Shown here piece by piece: positions 42,330-49,266 of a DNA stretch of 49,266 nucleotides. This stretch comes from Spirochaetaceae bacterium bin103 (lineage in GTDB: Bacteria > Spirochaetota > Spirochaetia > SZUA-6 > Bin103): positions 1-49,266 of the forward strand of contig MPNH01000045.1 in NCBI GenBank assembly GCA_002238925.1. Direction: 5' to 3'. Below the pieces are notes generated by a model. The model saw only the letters and a program-made list of their open reading frames with translations, made no database searches and was not told where the DNA came from. The first letter of the stretch is position 1; the number at the start of each line of letters is the position of its first letter. The position numbers and the translations under genes are program-made.

Positions 42330-43559
42330 ATGCAAACGGACCGAGAGCCGACCCTGCTGCTGCGGGGCGGACATGTCATTGATCCGGCGGGGCGGGTGGA
42401 CGGCATCGCGGACGTGGTGGTTGCCGGCGATCGTGTCGCAGCCGTCGTGCCGGACGGCGCCGCGCCGGAGGCCGCTCCTGCCACGGTCGTGGACTGTACG
42501 GGCCGTTACGTGTGCCCGGGCTTGGTGGACCTGCACGGCCACTACTATGAGGGCAGCCTGTTCGGCATCGACCCGCGCGCGGCACTGCGCGGCGGGGTGA
42601 CCACGGCGGTCGACGCCGGCACCTGCGGCTGCGTCAACTTCGCCGAGTTCCGGCGCACCGCCATCGACGGCGCCGCGCTGCGCGTGCTGCCGTTCATCCA
42701 CATCGGCTGCCTGGGCATCCCCACCTCTACGCTCGGCGAGTTGCGCGACCTGCGCCATGCACGCCCGCGCGAGACCGCTGCGGCGATCCTCGAGCACCGC
42801 GACATCGCCCTGGGGGTGAAGTTCCGCGCCGGGGTGATGGCCGAGGGCCACAACGTGGAGGCGGTGGAGCTGGCTTTGCAGGCGGCCGATGAGGCCGGCA
42901 CGCGGGCGATGGTGCACATCAGCGTGCAGGGCGCCACCCGCGAGGTGCTGGCCCGCCTGCGGCCCGGCGATATCGTTACCCACTGCTTTACGGGGCGCGG
43001 CGACGGCATACTCGATGGCGCAAGCGGGGCGCTGCGTCCGGAGGCGCTGGCGGCGCGTGGCCGCGGCGTGGTGTTCGACGTCGGCCACGGCTCCGGCAGC
43101 TTTCGCTGGGAGACCGCGCTGAAGGCGTTCGAGCATACCTTCTACCCGGACACCATCAGCACCGATCTGCACCGCTACAATGTCGAGCAGGTGGTGTTCG
43201 ACCTGCCCACCACCATGTCCAAGTTCCTGCTGCTCGGCATGAGCCTCGCCGAGGTGGTGGAGAAGGCCACCCTGGCGCCGGCACGCGCCATCGGCCGCGC
43301 TCCCGAGTTGGGCACCCTGCTGCCGGGCGCCAGCGCCGACGTGCTGGTATTCGCGGTGGAGGAGGGCGAGTTCCGGTTCCGCGACTCGCACTGGCAGGAA
43401 CGGGTCGGCGAGCGCCGCCTGCGCCCCGAACTGGTCGTATGCCGCGGGCGCCAGGTGCGGCCCGCCGAAGTACCGGTGCGCCTGCGCCGCCTGACCGCCT
43501 GGGACCACGAAGCCTACGCCACCATGCGCACGGCCGCCGCGGCCGCCGGCAACTACTGA
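42330..43559 (+). CDS. amidohydrolase/deacetylase family metallohydrolase
   Basis: A 409-residue amidohydrolase-superfamily enzyme. HxH at residues 69-71 (LVDLHGHYYEG), GVKFRAGVMAEGHN with the bridging lysine, RAMVHISVQGA and DIVTHCFTGRGDG with further histidines, and TISTDLHRYN with the catalytic aspartate give a binuclear site. The barrel is flanked by the usual small beta domain at both ends (LLLRGGHVIDPAGRVDGIAD; FRFRDSHWQERVG). The closest group is the Atu3266/EF0837-like deacetylases acting on N-acyl or acetyl-ester compounds; the substrate is not deducible. The ATG at 42330 is chosen; a GTG nine bases earlier is in frame. It converges with the M19 dipeptidase gene. Confidence 0.88.
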   Translation: MQTDREPTLLLRGGHVIDPAGRVDGIADVVVAGDRVAAVVPDGAAPEAAPATVVDCTGRYVCPGLVDLHGHYYEGSLFGIDPRAALRGGVTTAVDAGTCGCVNFAEFRRTAIDGAALRVLPFIHIGCLGIPTSTLGELRDLRHARPRETAAAILEHRDIALGVKFRAGVMAEGHNVEAVELALQAADEAGTRAMVHISVQGATREVLARLRPGDIVTHCFTGRGDGILDGASGALRPEALAARGRGVVFDVGHGSGSFRWETALKAFEHTFYPDTISTDLHRYNVEQVVFDLPTTMSKFLLLGMSLAEVVEKATLAPARAIGRAPELGTLLPGASADVLVFAVEEGEFRFRDSHWQERVGERRLRPELVVCRGRQVRPAEVPVRLRRLTAWDHEAYATMRTAAAAAGNY

Positions 43560-43621
43560 CCTCACGGCGCCGAACCGGTCCCAGCCGCTCCGGCGGAAGG
43601 TCAGGCCGGCGCCACCGCCGT

Positions 43622-44716
43622 CTACGAGTGCCCGGCCGGGAGGTGGGTGGTGAGGAAGTGGAGGGCGTTGTCGGCCAGCACCGCGGCGATCTGGTCGGCC
43701 GGGTAGCCGCGCTCGGCCAGGATTGGCGCCAGCCGTCCGAGGTCGGCGATCGAGGTGAGTTCGCGTGGGGTCTGGTTGGAACCGAAGCCGCCGTCGAGGT
43801 CGCTGCCGACCGCCACCTGGTGCGCGTTGCCGGCAAGCTGGCAGATGTGGTCGACGTGGTCGGCCAGCGCGGACATCGGCACCAGGTCGGTACTGGATTC
43901 GCCGCGTACCCAGCCGGGGTGGAGCATCCAGGCATCGCACGCCACCGCCACGATGCCGCCGCGGTCGAGCACCAGGCGCATCTGGCCGTCGCTGAACTGG
44001 CGCCCGCCGGGCACCAGGGCGCGGCAGTTCTGATGGCTGGCCAGCAGCGCACCGCCGTAGTGGTCGAGCGCTTGGTGGAAGGCGCGGTCGGACAGATGGG
44101 TGACGTCCAGGATCAGCCCAGCCGCCTCGAACGCGGCCAGCAGCTCCCGCCCGGCCGGTGTCACGCCGCCGTCGGTGCCGGTGCCGCCGGCATAGCGCCC
44201 CAGCCCGTAGTGCACCAGGCTGGCCACGCGCAGGCCGGCGTCGTACCAGCGCTGCACGTGCTCGGGCGAAATGATCGGGTCGCTGCCCTCCATGGCCAGC
44301 ACGACTCCGACGCGCTGCTCGCCACCGCCGCGCCAGCGCTCGGCGTGGGCGCTCACCGCGGAGGAGGACGCCAGCAGGGCCACCTCTCCCGCCTCCGCCA
44401 GCGTGCGGTACCAGGCGAGTTGCCCGGCGGCCACCGCGGCGGCCGCGGCCGGCGTAGGATAGTCGAGCAGGTTGCCGTGGATGGCGGTCTCGCCCACCGG
44501 AGTGCGCGCGATCAGCGTGGCCAGGCACAGGCCCACTCCGCCGGTCCGCATCTCCGGCAGGGTGGTGGTGGCCAGGCCGCGTCCGCCGTGGTCGGTCAGC
44601 CCCTGTTCGCCGCGGTTCAGTTGCGCCAGCGGCAGGGTCAGGTCGCGCTTGTATCCGAGCGCGTTCCAGGCGAGATCCAGGTGGCAGTCGACGATCAACG
44701 GCGAAGGCGTGGCCAT
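43622..44716 (-). CDS. membrane dipeptidase family (M19) peptidase
   Basis: A 364-residue zinc dipeptidase of the renal dipeptidase family. The metal ligands are visible: HxD in IVDCHLDLAWNALG, the bridging glutamate in VVLAMEGSDPIIS, histidines in LILDVTHLSDRAFH and ALLASHQNCRALVP, and the aspartate in VAVGSDLDGGFGSN. No signal peptide is present, so it is probably cytoplasmic. M19 enzymes hydrolyse dipeptides such as Cys-Gly, including D-residue forms. It is divergent from a gamma-glutamyltransferase gene with start codons only 8 bp apart, and that pairing would complete breakdown of glutathione-like peptides. Confidence 0.9.
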   Translation of the reverse strand: MATPSPLIVDCHLDLAWNALGYKRDLTLPLAQLNRGEQGLTDHGGRGLATTTLPEMRTGGVGLCLATLIARTPVGETAIHGNLLDYPTPAAAAAVAAGQLAWYRTLAEAGEVALLASSSAVSAHAERWRGGGEQRVGVVLAMEGSDPIISPEHVQRWYDAGLRVASLVHYGLGRYAGGTGTDGGVTPAGRELLAAFEAAGLILDVTHLSDRAFHQALDHYGGALLASHQNCRALVPGGRQFSDGQMRLVLDRGGIVAVACDAWMLHPGWVRGESSTDLVPMSALADHVDHICQLAGNAHQVAVGSDLDGGFGSNQTPRELTSIADLGRLAPILAERGYPADQIAAVLADNALHFLTTHLPAGHS

Positions 44717-44724
44717 GTGGTACA

Positions 44725-46386
44725 GTGCACAGCAACGTGCGCGTTACGTCCAGTGTCCACTACATCAGCCGCCGCTCGCCGGTGCTCTCCCGCCGCGGCA
44801 TGGTGGCTTCGTCATCGCCGCAGGCATCGCTGTTCGGCCTGCAGATGCTGTCCGCGGGCGGCACCGCCGCCGACGCCGCGGTAGCGGCCGCGGCCGGGCT
44901 GCAGGTCACGATGCCGTGCCAGACCGGTCTCGGCGGCGACTGCTTCGTGCTCTACTACGAGGCGGCCACCGGCACCGTCCACGCCCTGAACGGCTCCGGG
45001 CGCAGCGCCGGGCAGCTCAGCCTTGAGTTGCTGGCGCGGCAGGGGCTGGGCGGCGCGCTGCCCGTCGATCACGCGCACAACGTCACCGTGCCCGGCGCAC
45101 CCGCGGCGTGGGAGGACGTGCAACGCCGTTTCGGCACGCTGCCGCGCGAGCGGGTGGTGGCGCCCGCTGCCGCGCTGGCCGAGGAGGGCTACCCGGTCGC
45201 ACCGCTCACCGCCGCCTTGTGGGAGGGCGGCGCCGCGCCGCTGATGAGCGCGCGGCACGGCGGCGAGCTCCTGCTCAATGGCCGCGCGCCGCGCGCCGGC
45301 GAGGTGATGCGGATCGCCACCCTGGCAGCCACCTTGCGCACTTGGGGCGAGAGCGGCGCGGCGCCGTTCTACACCGGCGCGATCGCGGAGCGCGTGGTGG
45401 CGGAGGTCGGCGCAGCCGGCGGGATGCTGGCGCCGGCGGACCTGGCGGCGCACCGCAGCGCGTGGGTGCAGCCGCTGTCGGTCGACTACCGCGGCCGGCG
45501 CATCTGGGAATGCCCGCCAAACGGCCAGGGGCTGGCGGTGCTGGTCGCGTTGCGGCTTCTGGCGCAGTTCGACCTTGCGGCGGAGCACGGCGCGCACGCC
45601 GGCGCCGACCGTTACCACCTGGCCATCGAGTGCATGCGGCGTGGGTTCGCCGCCGCGGCGCGCTGCGTGGCCGACCCCGAGCACGCCGAACTGCCGATCC
45701 GGCAGCTTCTGAGCCGCGACTACGCGGCCGCGGTGGCGCGCCACATCGATCCGCGCCGGGCGAGCGCGCCGCCACCCGGCGGCGAGGAGCCGGTGGCGCC
45801 CGGCGACACCGTGTACCTGTGCACGGCCGACGCCGCCGGCAACGCATGCTCGTTCATCGGCAGCAACTACATGAGCTTCGGCACCGGCATCGTGCCGGAG
45901 GGGTGCGGCTACGCGCTGCAGAACCGCGGCGCCGGCTTCGTGCTGGAGCCGGGCCACGCCAACAGCCTGGCACCGGGCAAACGTCCCTACCACACCATCA
46001 TCCCCGGCATGATGACCAACTCCGACGGCGGCCTGCAGGCGGCGTTCGGGGTGATGGGCGGTTTCATGCAGCCGCAGGGGCACCTGCAGGTGGTGTCGGC
46101 GCTGCTGGACGACGGCGTCGATCCGCAAGCCGCGCTTGACCGCCCGCGTTTTCAGCTCGCGGCCGGCAGCGTGGCCGCTCTGTCCGGCGCCGCGGTCCGC
46201 CTCGAGGAAGGGCTGGAGGCGGTAGCCGACCAACTGCGGGACCGTGGCCATCGCGTGCAGCTGGCGGCCGGGGATGCGCGGCTCGGGTTCGGGCGCGGAC
46301 AGGCGATCTGGCGTACCGGCGAGGGCGTGCTGTGGGGCGGCAGCGACCCGCGCGGCGACGGCTGCGCCCTGGGGCTACCCGGCTAG
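44725..46386 (+). CDS. gamma-glutamyltransferase family protein
   Basis: A 553-residue Ntn-hydrolase. SRRGMVASSSPQASLFGLQM and AGGTAADAAVAAAAGLQVT are the N-terminal signatures; TGLGGDCFVLYY follows. The nucleophile should be T362 in PGDTVYLCTADAAG, where autocleavage would separate the two subunits; SFIGSNYMSFGTGIVPEGCG and PGKRPYHTIIPGM form the rest of the active site. No signal peptide is seen, so it may be an intracellular paralogue, as in the acylase-like branch. The start is uncertain: GTG at 44725 or 44755; the ATG at 44797 lies inside the conserved opening. It is divergent from the M19 dipeptidase and convergent with the glutaredoxin. Confidence 0.88.
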   Translation: MHSNVRVTSSVHYISRRSPVLSRRGMVASSSPQASLFGLQMLSAGGTAADAAVAAAAGLQVTMPCQTGLGGDCFVLYYEAATGTVHALNGSGRSAGQLSLELLARQGLGGALPVDHAHNVTVPGAPAAWEDVQRRFGTLPRERVVAPAAALAEEGYPVAPLTAALWEGGAAPLMSARHGGELLLNGRAPRAGEVMRIATLAATLRTWGESGAAPFYTGAIAERVVAEVGAAGGMLAPADLAAHRSAWVQPLSVDYRGRRIWECPPNGQGLAVLVALRLLAQFDLAAEHGAHAGADRYHLAIECMRRGFAAAARCVADPEHAELPIRQLLSRDYAAAVARHIDPRRASAPPPGGEEPVAPGDTVYLCTADAAGNACSFIGSNYMSFGTGIVPEGCGYALQNRGAGFVLEPGHANSLAPGKRPYHTIIPGMMTNSDGGLQAAFGVMGGFMQPQGHLQVVSALLDDGVDPQAALDRPRFQLAAGSVAALSGAAVRLEEGLEAVADQLRDRGHRVQLAAGDARLGFGRGQAIWRTGEGVLWGGSDPRGDGCALGLPG

Positions 46387-46402
46387 CAGCAGCAGAGATC
46401 GC

Positions 46403-46639
46403 TCAGCGGTAGCGGTCGATCAGCCGGTCTACCTTGGGCTTGTCGAAGCCGACCACGATGGTGCCATGGAAGTCGAGCACCGGGACCGCGGTCTGGCGCG
46501 ACTTGTGCAGCATCTCGCCGGCCTTGCGGTCGTCGCGTGACACGTCGTAGTCGACGAACTTCACCCGCCGCTGGCGCAGGTAGCTCTTGAGTTGATCGCA
46601 GAACGTACACGTAGGCGTTGAGTAGATGCGAACCGCCAT
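46403..46639 (-). CDS. glutaredoxin-family (NrdH-like) protein
   Basis: A 78-residue thioredoxin-fold protein: VRIYSTPTCTFCDQLKSYLR with the CTFC redox site near residue 12, then QTAVPVLDFHGTIVVGFD with the cis-proline, the standard glutaredoxin/NrdH set. It reduces disulphides in the cytosol, e.g. for ribonucleotide reductase. The ATG at 46639 is chosen; two further ATGs lie at 46648 and 46651. A perfect TATAAT (46650-46655, minus strand) lies only about ten bases before the ATG at 46639, so the mRNA would be nearly leaderless. It is divergent from the sulfatase remnant, with a 19 bp gap. Confidence 0.88.
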   Translation of the reverse strand: MAVRIYSTPTCTFCDQLKSYLRQRRVKFVDYDVSRDDRKAGEMLHKSRQTAVPVLDFHGTIVVGFDKPKVDRLIDRYR

Positions 46640-46657
46640 AATGCCCATCATTATATC

Positions 46658-46756
46658 ATGACGGCCAGCGATCGCCCCAACGTCATCGTCTTCTTCACCG
46701 ATCAGCAGCGCTGGGACACCGCCGGGGTGCACGGCAACCCGGGCCGCCCCGGTTGA
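46658..46756 (+). pseudogene. N-terminal remnant of a sulfatase
   Basis: A 32-codon frame from ATG 46658 to TGA 46754-46756. It contains RPNVIVFFTDQQRWDTAGVH and then GNP, the conserved start of type I sulfatases (metal-binding aspartate in TDQQ), and then ends abruptly after GRPG. The catalytic CxPSR segment and the rest of the fold are absent; an unrelated gene begins 32 bp later. It looks like a truncated gene whose 3' part was lost in a rearrangement. Confidence 0.7.
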
Positions 46757-46787
46757 CGGCTGCGGCGGTGGGCGTCACGGTAGCGGA

Positions 46788-48038
46788 GTGAACGAGTCCG
46801 CGCCGCGCAGCCCTGAAACCTCGTGGAAGGCGACGGTGCGCCGGCTGGAGCGGGAAGAGGCCAGACTGGCGGCCTGCGTCGCCGACGACGAATGGCGATT
46901 CGCCGGCCTGAAGAACCTGGACCATGTGTTCGGTCTGTGCGCGACCCGCTTTTCCCTGGCGCTGCACATACTCGAAGGGGTGCGCGCAAGCGGCGAACCG
47001 GCGCCGCGGCTGTACCGCCGGGCGCGGCAATGCGCGGTCAGCGGACTGGCACTGCTGGAGGAACTGCAGGCGACCGGCATCTCATCCGACCAGCGCGAAC
47101 TGATCGCCGGCGACCCCGGTTACCGACACGCCCGTGAGTTGTTCCAGGAACTGGTGGTGCGCGGCGGCGGTGCACTGCTGGAACCGGAGCAGGCCGCCGC
47201 CGCGACATCGCGCGAGCTCGCGCGCATCGTCACGGCGGCGCTGCGCAAGTATGCCGCCCGCGACGATACCTACGCGCCGCTATTCCACTCCGAGCGCCTT
47301 CCGCTGCCGTTGCGCCGCTTCCTGCGTTCGATGTTCGCCAACGTCGCGCCCGAGAATGAGCCCGATCCACCGTACGGCATTGAGCGCGAGGAGGACCAGG
47401 AGCTGCTGGCGGCAGAGCGCATCCGGCTGCCCCTTTCGCAGGCGATCCTGCTGTTCGAAAACGAGATTCTGCCGCCGCTGCAGCAACAGTTGGCGGCCAA
47501 CCCGGGCGACCCGCGGCTGCAGCAGGAGATTGCCCGCATCGAGCATCAGCTCGATGAGCTGCGCCGCACGCGCTTCATTCCCCGCTCCACGCCGATCGTG
47601 CTTGAGAAGGGGTTCTATACCGAGTGGTTCAGCGGTTTTACGGCGGATGGCGAAGCGCTGGTGAGCGTACCATTGCGGGTCACCTTTCGCGGCGGCACCA
47701 ATCTGGACCGCATGCAGGAACTGATCACGGCCGAGATCGCCCGCCGCACCGCCGGGCGCGGCATCTGTCCCGAACTCGACGCTGCCTACCAGTACCTGCG
47801 CTCCCTGGAGAGCGGTATCTACGGCAGCAGCCGGACGCCGAGCCTGCGTCTGAACGCGCGGCGCGGATTCCGCATCCTGAAGCAATCGGTGCCGGCGCTG
47901 GCGCGGCTGGAGGATCGCGACGAATTGCGCCGCTTGCTGGCACTGGTGGCGGCGTCGTCGCGCTGGCGCGCCGAGCGCCAGATAGAGGCGGTGCTGGCAT
48001 CCGGGCGCCTACCGCCGCAACTGCAGGGCGAGCGATGA
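46788..48038 (+). CDS. uncharacterised 416-residue protein
   Basis: I do not recognise this family. The sequence is soluble and largely helical: a first region rich in Arg/Glu (SWKATVRRLEREEARLAACV), a middle with LPLSQAILLFENEILPPLQQ and an ExxR-rich helix, then a mixed region (FIPRSTPIVLEKGFYTEWF, SVPLRVTFRGGTNLDRMQEL). There are no cysteine clusters, signal or transmembrane segments. It starts with GTG at 46788 without a clear Shine-Dalgarno. The stop overlaps the MFS gene as ATGA (48035-48038), so both are co-translated and probably function together. Confidence 0.8.
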   Translation: MNESAPRSPETSWKATVRRLEREEARLAACVADDEWRFAGLKNLDHVFGLCATRFSLALHILEGVRASGEPAPRLYRRARQCAVSGLALLEELQATGISSDQRELIAGDPGYRHARELFQELVVRGGGALLEPEQAAAATSRELARIVTAALRKYAARDDTYAPLFHSERLPLPLRRFLRSMFANVAPENEPDPPYGIEREEDQELLAAERIRLPLSQAILLFENEILPPLQQQLAANPGDPRLQQEIARIEHQLDELRRTRFIPRSTPIVLEKGFYTEWFSGFTADGEALVSVPLRVTFRGGTNLDRMQELITAEIARRTAGRGICPELDAAYQYLRSLESGIYGSSRTPSLRLNARRGFRILKQSVPALARLEDRDELRRLLALVAASSRWRAERQIEAVLASGRLPPQLQGER

Positions 48039-49266
48039 CCGCCGATGCGGCTGCCACGCGGCCGGCTGCCGTGCCGGGGCGTGAGACTGCTGCGACGGCG
48101 GCACCGAGTGCCGTGCAGCGCCGTCCGCTGCTGCCGCTGTCGGTCGGCCATTTCTGTGTCGACTCCTACGCCGGCATGCTTGCGCCGATGGTGCCCCTGC
48201 TGCAGGAACGGCTTGGACTCAGCTTGGCCGCCACCGCCACCATCGGCGCGGTGATGGCGTTCAGCAACCTGTCGCAGCCGCTGTTCGGCCTGCTCGGCGA
48301 CCGCCTGCGGCGGCGCAACCTGGTGCCGGCGGGAGTGCTGCTGGCGGCGGTATGCATGCCGCTGATGGGGGTGACAGCGAGTTTCGCCCTTACCCTTGTT
48401 GTGATCGCGGCGGGCGGCCTCGGCGTTGCCGCGTTTCATCCGCAGTCATTCGTTATCGCCGGCGACCTGAGCGGGGCGCGGCGGGCGTTCGGAATCGCGC
48501 TGTTCGTGTTTGCCGGTACGGTCGGGCTGGCCACCACGCCAACCTGGCTCACGTTCACGGTCGATGCATTCGGGACCAAGGTACTGCCGCTGGCCGCGCT
48601 GCCGGGCGTGGCGGCGGCGCTGGCGATCTGGCGCTGGGTTCCGCTGCGCGCGGATCCGGCGCAGGATCAGGGCTGGCGCGCGGTGGGCGCCCAGCTCACC
48701 GCCAGCCTGCGTCCGCTGGCCACGATTCTCGCGGTCGTGGTACTGCGCAACGTCACCTTCCTCGGCTTCAACCTGTTCATTGCCATCCTGAACCGCGATC
48801 GCGGCATGGGCCTGATGGCGGGCGGCATCGCCCTGTCGGTGTACAGCCTGGCCGGGGTGCTGGCCAGCCTGGGGGTGGCACGGATCGCCGATCGCACCGA
48901 TGCGAAGCCGCTGGTGTGGGGGTCGCTGGCGGCGGCCGCACCGTTTCTGTTCGCCTACGCGCTGGTGCCGGGGCCGGTGTCGCTGCTGCTGTTGGCGGCC
49001 GGCGGCGGCCTGCTCGGCTCCAGTACGTCGGTAATGGTGGCGCTCGCCCAGCAGGCGGCGCCCGGACAGCGCGCGCTGGCCTCCAGTTTGCCGCTGGGGA
49101 TGAGCTGGGGGCTGGCCAGTCTCACCCTGCCGCTGCTCGGCTGGATTGCCGATCTGGCCGGCGTCACCGTCATGCTGAGTGCGCTCGGCTGGCTGCCGCT
49201 GGTAGCCGCCGCCATCGCATTCCGCTTCCTGCCCCCGCGTGACACACCCTCACGTGCCGATACGCC
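48035..49266 (+). CDS. MFS transporter, fosmidomycin-resistance-like (partial)
   Basis: The frame stays open to the window edge, so only the first 410 residues are seen. After a variable Ala-rich N-terminus, RRPLLPLSVGHFCVDSYAGM and LQERLGLSLAATATIGAVM match the Fsr branch of the major facilitator superfamily; LFGLLGDRLRRRNLVPAGVL is the cytosolic loop after TM2, and at least ten further hydrophobic segments follow. Fsr exports fosmidomycin; relatives have other substrates. The ATG at 48035 overlaps the stop of the upstream unknown gene. Confidence 0.88.
   Translation, partial: MTADAAATRPAAVPGRETAATAAPSAVQRRPLLPLSVGHFCVDSYAGMLAPMVPLLQERLGLSLAATATIGAVMAFSNLSQPLFGLLGDRLRRRNLVPAGVLLAAVCMPLMGVTASFALTLVVIAAGGLGVAAFHPQSFVIAGDLSGARRAFGIALFVFAGTVGLATTPTWLTFTVDAFGTKVLPLAALPGVAAALAIWRWVPLRADPAQDQGWRAVGAQLTASLRPLATILAVVVLRNVTFLGFNLFIAILNRDRGMGLMAGGIALSVYSLAGVLASLGVARIADRTDAKPLVWGSLAAAAPFLFAYALVPGPVSLLLLAAGGGLLGSSTSVMVALAQQAAPGQRALASSLPLGMSWGLASLTLPLLGWIADLAGVTVMLSALGWLPLVAAAIAFRFLPPRDTPSRADT

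Noticed and set aside
1..49266. tRNA or rRNA genes, CRISPR arrays, complete insertion sequences
   Set aside because: No cloverleaf-like stretch, rRNA-like sequence, regularly spaced repeats or transposase with terminal inverted repeats was seen; the gaps between genes are mostly below 300 bp.

Overview
The window is high-GC, densely coding DNA from a diderm (Gram-negative type) bacterium. Outer-membrane efflux proteins, a RecBCD set, bacterial GlnRS and many phytanoyl-CoA/TauD-type dioxygenases fit an uncultured heterotroph. A high-GC spirochaete-like lineage is my best guess, but no rRNA or marker gene here proves it. I see no tRNA, rRNA, CRISPR array, prophage or complete insertion sequence.

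Layout. 1-5100: two phytanoyl-CoA dioxygenase loci (one only a C-terminal remnant), a ParDE toxin-antitoxin pair with a clear promoter and palindromic operator, an ADP-ribosylglycohydrolase-family gene, and a divergent translationally coupled pair (RraA-like aldolase plus TauD-like dioxygenase). 5186-16024, all minus strand: a DRE-TIM aldolase and a dioxygenase followed by recC-recB-recD, with recD broken by a 77-bp-offset tandem duplication across its Walker A motif. 16134-23424: aldo/keto reductase, a broken AAA-ATPase-like/PD-(D/E)XK gene, an Rpn/YhgA-like nuclease, a SorD/SorE-like dehydrogenase pair and an EamA transporter.

23752-36469: a large efflux locus. On the plus strand are two RND permeases in tandem, a lipoprotein adaptor with a duplicated C-terminal module, and an OmpR-type response regulator with its histidine kinase. 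Converging on them are two TolC-like genes, one apparently without barrel strands. Phased 11-bp GTTCA repeats lie upstream of the first permease and could be the regulator's operator.

36643-49266: an iron-dependent alcohol dehydrogenase of the hydroxyacid-oxoacid transhydrogenase type; an Hsp20 gene with a sigma-54-like promoter and a strong terminator; a Nudix hydrolase; a glnS split by a frameshift at a G10 tract; a Fic-domain gene behind two dyad repeats; an amidohydrolase, M19 dipeptidase and gamma-glutamyltransferase group; a glutaredoxin; a 32-codon sulfatase remnant; an unrecognised conserved-looking gene; and an MFS transporter cut by the window edge.

The three disrupted genes (recD, the AAA-ATPase-like gene, glnS) and two truncated remnants (dioxygenase, sulfatase) suggest an actively rearranging genome, or a draft or metagenomic assembly with local errors. 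The sequence alone does not separate the two.
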